In this document: piece by piece, positions 7,032 through 9,977 of the stretch
Numbering within the stretch: the stretch's first letter is position 1
Layout of the letters: the number at the start of each line of letters is the position of its first letter
NCBI GenBank assembly: GCA_046731855.1
Contig: JBKPLX010000005.1
Location: forward strand, 1-9,977
Source: Udaeobacter sp046731855
Lineage (GTDB): Bacteria > Verrucomicrobiota > Verrucomicrobiia > Chthoniobacterales > UBA10450
Length of the DNA stretch: 9,977 nt
Direction: 5' to 3'
Notes under the pieces: generated by a model
Databases searched by the model: none
Told to the model about the DNA's origin: nothing
The model's input: only the letters and a program-made list of their open reading frames with translations
Program-made: the position numbers and the translations under genes

Positions 7032-7044
7032 TTTCTCTGTATCA

Positions 7045-7140
7045 AGGTCTGAATCCGGGAGAGGACGCTTCTCCCGACAGCTTCTTCCCCTCTTTCAGAC
7101 CTGCAGTCGCACAATAACCAATCGGGACGAAAGATTTCTT
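7045..7140 (+). promoter_or_regulatory. Structured 5' leader of the 7141 gene (leader B)
   Basis: AGGTCTGAA (7045-7053) pairs perfectly with TTCAGACCT (7094-7102), enclosing a second hairpin, CGGGAGA (7056-7062) with TCTCCCG (7070-7076). TCCCGA (7072-7077) could instead pair with TCGGGA further downstream (about 7122-7127), near the translation start. The 19 nt at 7087-7105 are identical to 817-835 in the leader of an unrelated gene. This is the clearest folded leader in the window; it may be a regulatory RNA element. Confidence 0.55.
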
Positions 7141-8319
7141 ATGGAAACGAAAACTTCGATAGGTGCAGACGTTATGAAAAACCTTCTCTCTTTTGCGGCT
7201 GTTCTTGGCATCGCTTGCGGTGCGACGGCTGATACACTCTGGCGGCAGTTCGGTTTCGATGCCGCGCACACGAGCTACAATAAATCTGAGACAATACTGA
7301 ACGCCTCTAATGTTGGTCGCCTCACTCTCTTTTGGACGAGTCCTAGCTTCCAGGTTGCCGGATCCGTGCCTAGCGTGCCGACGTTGGGTTTCCAGGCCAT
7401 CTTTTTCAACACTGATGGACGCATCCACGCCTTGGAGAAGCAAACCGGGCAGCGACGCTGGGGGCGGCTCTCCTGTTCTGGCCGGGGCACCGTTCAGCCC
7501 GCCTTTGGCCAGGGAATCGTCCTTGTTGGAGATAATGGCGGAGACTTGGCCGGCTATGACCCGGCCACGGGCAATCAGGTTTGGTGCGACGATGAAGGCG
7601 GTTCAATCGTTTCTGCGCCAGCAGTGGCGGACGACACACTTTTCTTCACTAACGGCGGCGACGCAGTTGCGCTCGATCAGTTTAGCGGACGCGAGCACTG
7701 GAGATTCGCCGCGCTGGATAGGTTTGGCATTCATCTAACCAGCACTCCTGCGATCGAGAACGGCGTCGTGTTCGTTACTGGAGACGGTTGGGTCTTCGCT
7801 CTTGATGGAATCACTGGCAGAAAGATCTGGCGTCAACAACTCCAGGCCCCAGAGTCCGGAATCTCATCTGCTGCTGTCGCTAACGGCGTTGTTTACGTTG
7901 GCGGTCAGGAGGCGCTCTATGCGCTCAGCGCTTTCGACGGCCACTTAGTCTGGCAAAACACTTCGGTGTCGGTGGTGCCCACCCCGGCTGTTGCCGAGGG
8001 CAGGGTCTTCGTCAATTCAGAAGACCCGAACTTCGGTTTGTGGGCCTTCGATGCCGCGACGGGCGGATTTTTATGGAGCAGACAGAGGCCCGGCGAACCC
8101 CTCACCACCGTCACAGTGGCCAACGGAGTCGTTTACGACATCGTCGAGTCAGGCACTTTGCAGATGTTTGACGCCGCGCACGGAACATTTCTTGGATCAA
8201 TCAGAGATCCCGACGGTAAACCGTTCGTAAACGCGTTTGGTTCTCAGCCTATCGTCGCCAACGGCACTATCTACGTCTCCGCCGGTGATCGCGTGGACGC
8301 CTTTCACCTCAGTCCCTGA
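7141..8319 (+). CDS. Exported PQQ-type beta-propeller repeat protein
   Basis: The 392-residue product has a signal peptide starting at Met12 (MKNLLSFAAVLGIACGATAD). ATG 7174, with AGGTG 8 nt upstream, is therefore a plausible alternative start and would give 381 residues. Eight blade-like repeats follow, each with a pattern such as TPAIENGVVFVTGDGWVFAL then D-x-x-TGRKIW. Examples are ALEKQTGQRRWG, GYDPATGNQVW, ALDQFSGREHW, ALDGITGRKIW, ALSAFDGHLVW and AFDAATGGFLW. These are PQQ-binding-like (YWTD/BamB-style) propeller repeats. There are no cytochrome c CxxCH motifs, and I cannot identify the residues that would bind PQQ and calcium in quinoprotein dehydrogenases. A structural or binding role is thus as likely as an enzymatic one. 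It is flanked by S74-family genes and has its own promoter and leader; no operon partner is evident. Confidence 0.85.
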   Translation: METKTSIGADVMKNLLSFAAVLGIACGATADTLWRQFGFDAAHTSYNKSETILNASNVGRLTLFWTSPSFQVAGSVPSVPTLGFQAIFFNTDGRIHALEKQTGQRRWGRLSCSGRGTVQPAFGQGIVLVGDNGGDLAGYDPATGNQVWCDDEGGSIVSAPAVADDTLFFTNGGDAVALDQFSGREHWRFAALDRFGIHLTSTPAIENGVVFVTGDGWVFALDGITGRKIWRQQLQAPESGISSAAVANGVVYVGGQEALYALSAFDGHLVWQNTSVSVVPTPAVAEGRVFVNSEDPNFGLWAFDAATGGFLWSRQRPGEPLTTVTVANGVVYDIVESGTLQMFDAAHGTFLGSIRDPDGKPFVNAFGSQPIVANGTIYVSAGDRVDAFHLSP

Positions 8320-8376
8320 AGACAGTCGCTGCGGACCAGAGGTGACTGGCGCCGGTTCTCTTCAGTGAGCCGGTGA

Positions 8377-8466
8377 GACGGAAAGCGTTTCATTGTGCAC
8401 GCCGATGAAAATCCAATTGCTTTTATGGAATCGAAGCGGCGGTCTGCGGTTGTCGAATTGGCTTGA
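8377..8466 (+). pseudogene. Decayed small ORF of the repeated family, copy 4
   Basis: After TGA 8374-8376 the frame reads DGKRFIVHADENPIAFMES and continues to TGA 8464-8466. It matches DGKRFVVHADDKFTAFLELE of copy 1. One base appears missing in GAATCGAAGCGGCG relative to GAACTCGAAGCGGCG (648-661). The N-terminal half is absent. The relic runs directly into the -35 box of the next promoter. Confidence 0.55.
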
Positions 8467-8491
8467 CACGCAGCCGGGATTTTGGCAAAAT
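8463..8491 (+). promoter_or_regulatory. Sigma70-like promoter for the 8611 gene
   Basis: TTGACA (8463-8468), 17-nt spacer carrying GGGATTTT (8476-8483), CAAAAT (8486-8491). It shares GCTTGACA and GGGATTTT with the promoter at 722-751. Confidence 0.6.
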
Positions 8492-8501
8492 CGACGCCGC
8501 T

Positions 8502-8610
8502 AAACGGATCTGAATCAGGCGGAGGACTCCTCCTCCCCGCTCGGTTCTTCGTCTCTTCCCGACCCGCAGTAACTGATCAACTCAGCGGGGAAAAAGAAAA
8601 GAAGAATCAG
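8502..8610 (+). promoter_or_regulatory. Structured 5' leader of the 8611 gene (leader D)
   Basis: Nearly a copy of the leader at 5608-5718, with 26-nt and 18-nt identical blocks. TCCCCGCT (8534-8541) pairs perfectly with AGCGGGGA (8584-8591), close to the weak RBS AAGAAG before ATG 8611. GCGGAGGA upstream (8519-8526) can compete for the TCCTCCCCGC strand. Confidence 0.5.
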
Positions 8611-9977
8611 ATGAATTCACTAAAGGCAACCTCAGTATTTCTCATCGCATTGGGAGTAACCTGTTTCACGCTATCACCGACGGCGCGAGCACTACTGCCG
8701 CCACCGCCACCAGACGGAGGCTATCCCAACGCTAATACCGCTGAGGGCGATAATGCGCTCTTTAACCTCACAAGCGGTAGCCAGAACACAGCCCTTGGTT
8801 TTAATGCTCTTGCTAGTAACACGACGGGTAACAGAAACACCGCCACCGGCTTTGATGCGCTTGTTCTTAATCAGACAGCAGACGACAATACAGCAACCGG
8901 TTATGAAGCGCTCTTTAGCAACACGCGCGGCCTCCGTTGGCTTCCCGGTCAAGCCGGTGCCAGCCCAGGCGGGAAAGAGCGAATCATGAAAAACTTTCTA
9001 TCCGCCCATCGTTCTGTAGTGCGAGGAGCCGGCAAACTTCTCCACAGCCTCGCCGCCGTTAGTGTTTTCAGCTTTGCGGGGGCAACTGGGCCGGCCGCTC
9101 TCGTCGGGAGTGCTACAGCACCAGCCGATGGGCGCAAGGATGGAGAATGGAGCGACCCGATGGATCTCGGGGTCATCGCGATTAACGCCAACCTTTTGCC
9201 CACTGGCAAAGTGCTTTACTGGCAATGGGGGAGCGTCGCTTATCTTTGGGATACGAGCGGCACCTTGACTGATGTGAGCGTGCCCTATCAGCACGATGTC
9301 TTTTGCGGGGGTCAGACTTTTCTCGCCGACGGCCGGGTGTTTGTGGCTGGCGGCGTTGTCTGGGGTGCCGCGGGCAGCGAGGTGGGCGTCACGCACAGTG
9401 ACTTTTTCGATCCATTTACTGAAACCTGGAGCCCGGGGCCGGAGATGGAGTACCCACGGTGGTACCCTGACGTCAAAGAAGCGTCCGATGGGAGTGTGTA
9501 TGTCTTTGGCGGCCAAGCCAGCCCCGGAATCCTGATTAACCAAGTTGAATGCTACAATCCGATTACTAACACCTTTACCACCCTTCCCTCTTCCGCCGAT
9601 ATCGTAGCTGATGTCTATGCCCGGACGATTCTCTTGCCCAGTGGCAAGATTTTCATGGCCGGACAGAACCAGGAAACGGATCTGCTTGATCTGAATACAA
9701 ATACCTGGTCCTTTGTGGGTGACGTTAACTATGGAAAAAGACTGAACGGCAACGCCTTTCTTCTGCCCGATCTCGAGAAAGTCATCACCATCGGCGGCGG
9801 GACCGGTCCGGGGTTCGACGCTACCGCCACTACAGAGATCATCGATTTTTCTGAGCCGACGCCTGCTTGGCGTTACTCGGCGTCCATGGCTTATGCCCGG
9901 CAACATACCGCTTCCACTTACTTGGCTGACGGCAAGATCCTAGTCATCGGTGGTGTCCGCCAGCTTAAGTATGTAGA
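8611..9977 (+). CDS. Fusion: S74-family signal peptide and repeats in frame with a galactose/glyoxal oxidase-like kelch protein, 3' end outside window
   Basis: One frame is open from ATG 8611 to the window edge (455 residues seen). Residues 1-27 are a signal peptide like that of the 5719 protein (CFTLSPTARA). Then come a Pro linker (PPPPPDGGYPNANTAEGDNA) and about four NTAxGxxAL repeats up to residue 105. A junction, RGLRWLPGQAGASPGG, leads to Met126 (8986), which starts a second signal-peptide-like stretch (hydrophobic LAAVSVFSFAGA). The rest is kelch-like: GEWSDPMDLGVIAINANLLP, DVFCGGQTFLADGRVFVAGG, TETWSPGPEMEYPRWYPDV and VYVFGGQ. In copper radical oxidases, a Cys in an FC-x-G loop and a Tyr after an Arg (ARGYQ in galactose oxidase) form the thioether cofactor. 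The matching residues are Cys232 (codon 9304) and Tyr285 (codon 9463). The copper ligands near the C-terminus lie beyond the window. The product may be made as a fusion, or mainly from ATG 8986 with GGGAAAGAG ahead of it. Confidence 0.75.
   Translation, partial: MNSLKATSVFLIALGVTCFTLSPTARALLPPPPPDGGYPNANTAEGDNALFNLTSGSQNTALGFNALASNTTGNRNTATGFDALVLNQTADDNTATGYEALFSNTRGLRWLPGQAGASPGGKERIMKNFLSAHRSVVRGAGKLLHSLAAVSVFSFAGATGPAALVGSATAPADGRKDGEWSDPMDLGVIAINANLLPTGKVLYWQWGSVAYLWDTSGTLTDVSVPYQHDVFCGGQTFLADGRVFVAGGVVWGAAGSEVGVTHSDFFDPFTETWSPGPEMEYPRWYPDVKEASDGSVYVFGGQASPGILINQVECYNPITNTFTTLPSSADIVADVYARTILLPSGKIFMAGQNQETDLLDLNTNTWSFVGDVNYGKRLNGNAFLLPDLEKVITIGGGTGPGFDATATTEIIDFSEPTPAWRYSASMAYARQHTASTYLADGKILVIGGVRQLKYV
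8971..8988 (+). promoter_or_regulatory. Internal ribosome binding site and likely native start of the oxidase
   Basis: GGGAAAGAG (8971-8979) lies 6 nt before ATG 8986. That ATG is followed by a Lys/Arg-containing N-terminus and a hydrophobic stretch typical of a signal peptide. This suggests the oxidase was once an independent gene starting here, before it was joined to the S74-like 5' part. Confidence 0.5.

Noticed and set aside
8998..9906. Reverse-strand open frame (302 codons) opposite the oxidase
   Set aside because: The + strand frame shows the copper radical oxidase/kelch motifs; the reverse product resembles no family and is a shadow.
1..9977. Prophage or phage-derived particle locus, suggested by the S74 tail-fibre domains
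   Set aside because: There are no capsid, tail tube, baseplate, integrase or lysis genes, and the S74 proteins carry Sec signal peptides, unlike phage fibres.
1..9977. Diversity-generating retroelement, considered because of the repeat-rich fibre-like proteins
   Set aside because: No reverse transcriptase gene and no template/variable repeat pair with adenine-biased changes is visible.

Overview
The window looks like chromosomal DNA from a GC-moderate, Gram-negative soil-type bacterium. A member of the Verrucomicrobiota (Chthoniobacterales-like) fits best. The reasons are the mix of Sec-exported repeat proteins ending in a tail-fibre type (peptidase S74) chaperone domain, an autotransporter-associated beta-strand repeat protein, a choice-of-anchor-like lipoprotein and a PQQ-type propeller, with long intergenic gaps between them. 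This assignment is inference; there is no rRNA or other marker gene. Every supported gene is on the + strand. There is no tRNA, rRNA, CRISPR array, transposase or phage structural operon.

Layout: 1-223 is the 3' end of an S74-domain gene. 875-2356 is a second S74 gene, with about 13 copies of a 17-residue NTAxGxxAL repeat, broken by three small deletions that sum to 9 nt. 2743-4239 encodes an exported autotransporter-associated beta-strand protein. 4246-4452 is a small chimeric ORF whose stop overlaps the start (ATGA) of a lipoprotein gene at 4449-5144. 5719-6852 is the one intact, complete S74 protein. 7141-8319 is an exported PQQ-like eight-blade propeller. 8611 to the window end is a single open frame. 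Its first part copies the start of the S74 genes (signal peptide and a few repeats) and then runs in frame into an exported kelch protein of the galactose oxidase/glyoxal oxidase type.

The most unusual feature is what sits in front of the genes. Four of the five independently placed genes are preceded by a decayed copy of the same small ORF (motifs SWGC, DGKRF, AFxELE). This is followed by a TTGAC(A/G/T) promoter and a 100-120 nt leader. The leaders fall into two sequence-related pairs, each able to fold into alternative hairpins, with one strand lying just upstream of the ribosome binding site. The fifth gene (7141) has the promoter and leader but no visible ORF relic. Together with the S74 fragments, the in-frame fusion and the chimeric ORF, this suggests a locus that grew by tandem duplication and recombination. 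In that process a promoter-leader cassette was reused for unrelated exported proteins.

All recognisable products appear to be exported (signal peptides or a lipobox), so the locus probably makes surface or secreted structures. No direct functional link between the propeller, the oxidase and the S74 proteins can be shown from sequence alone.
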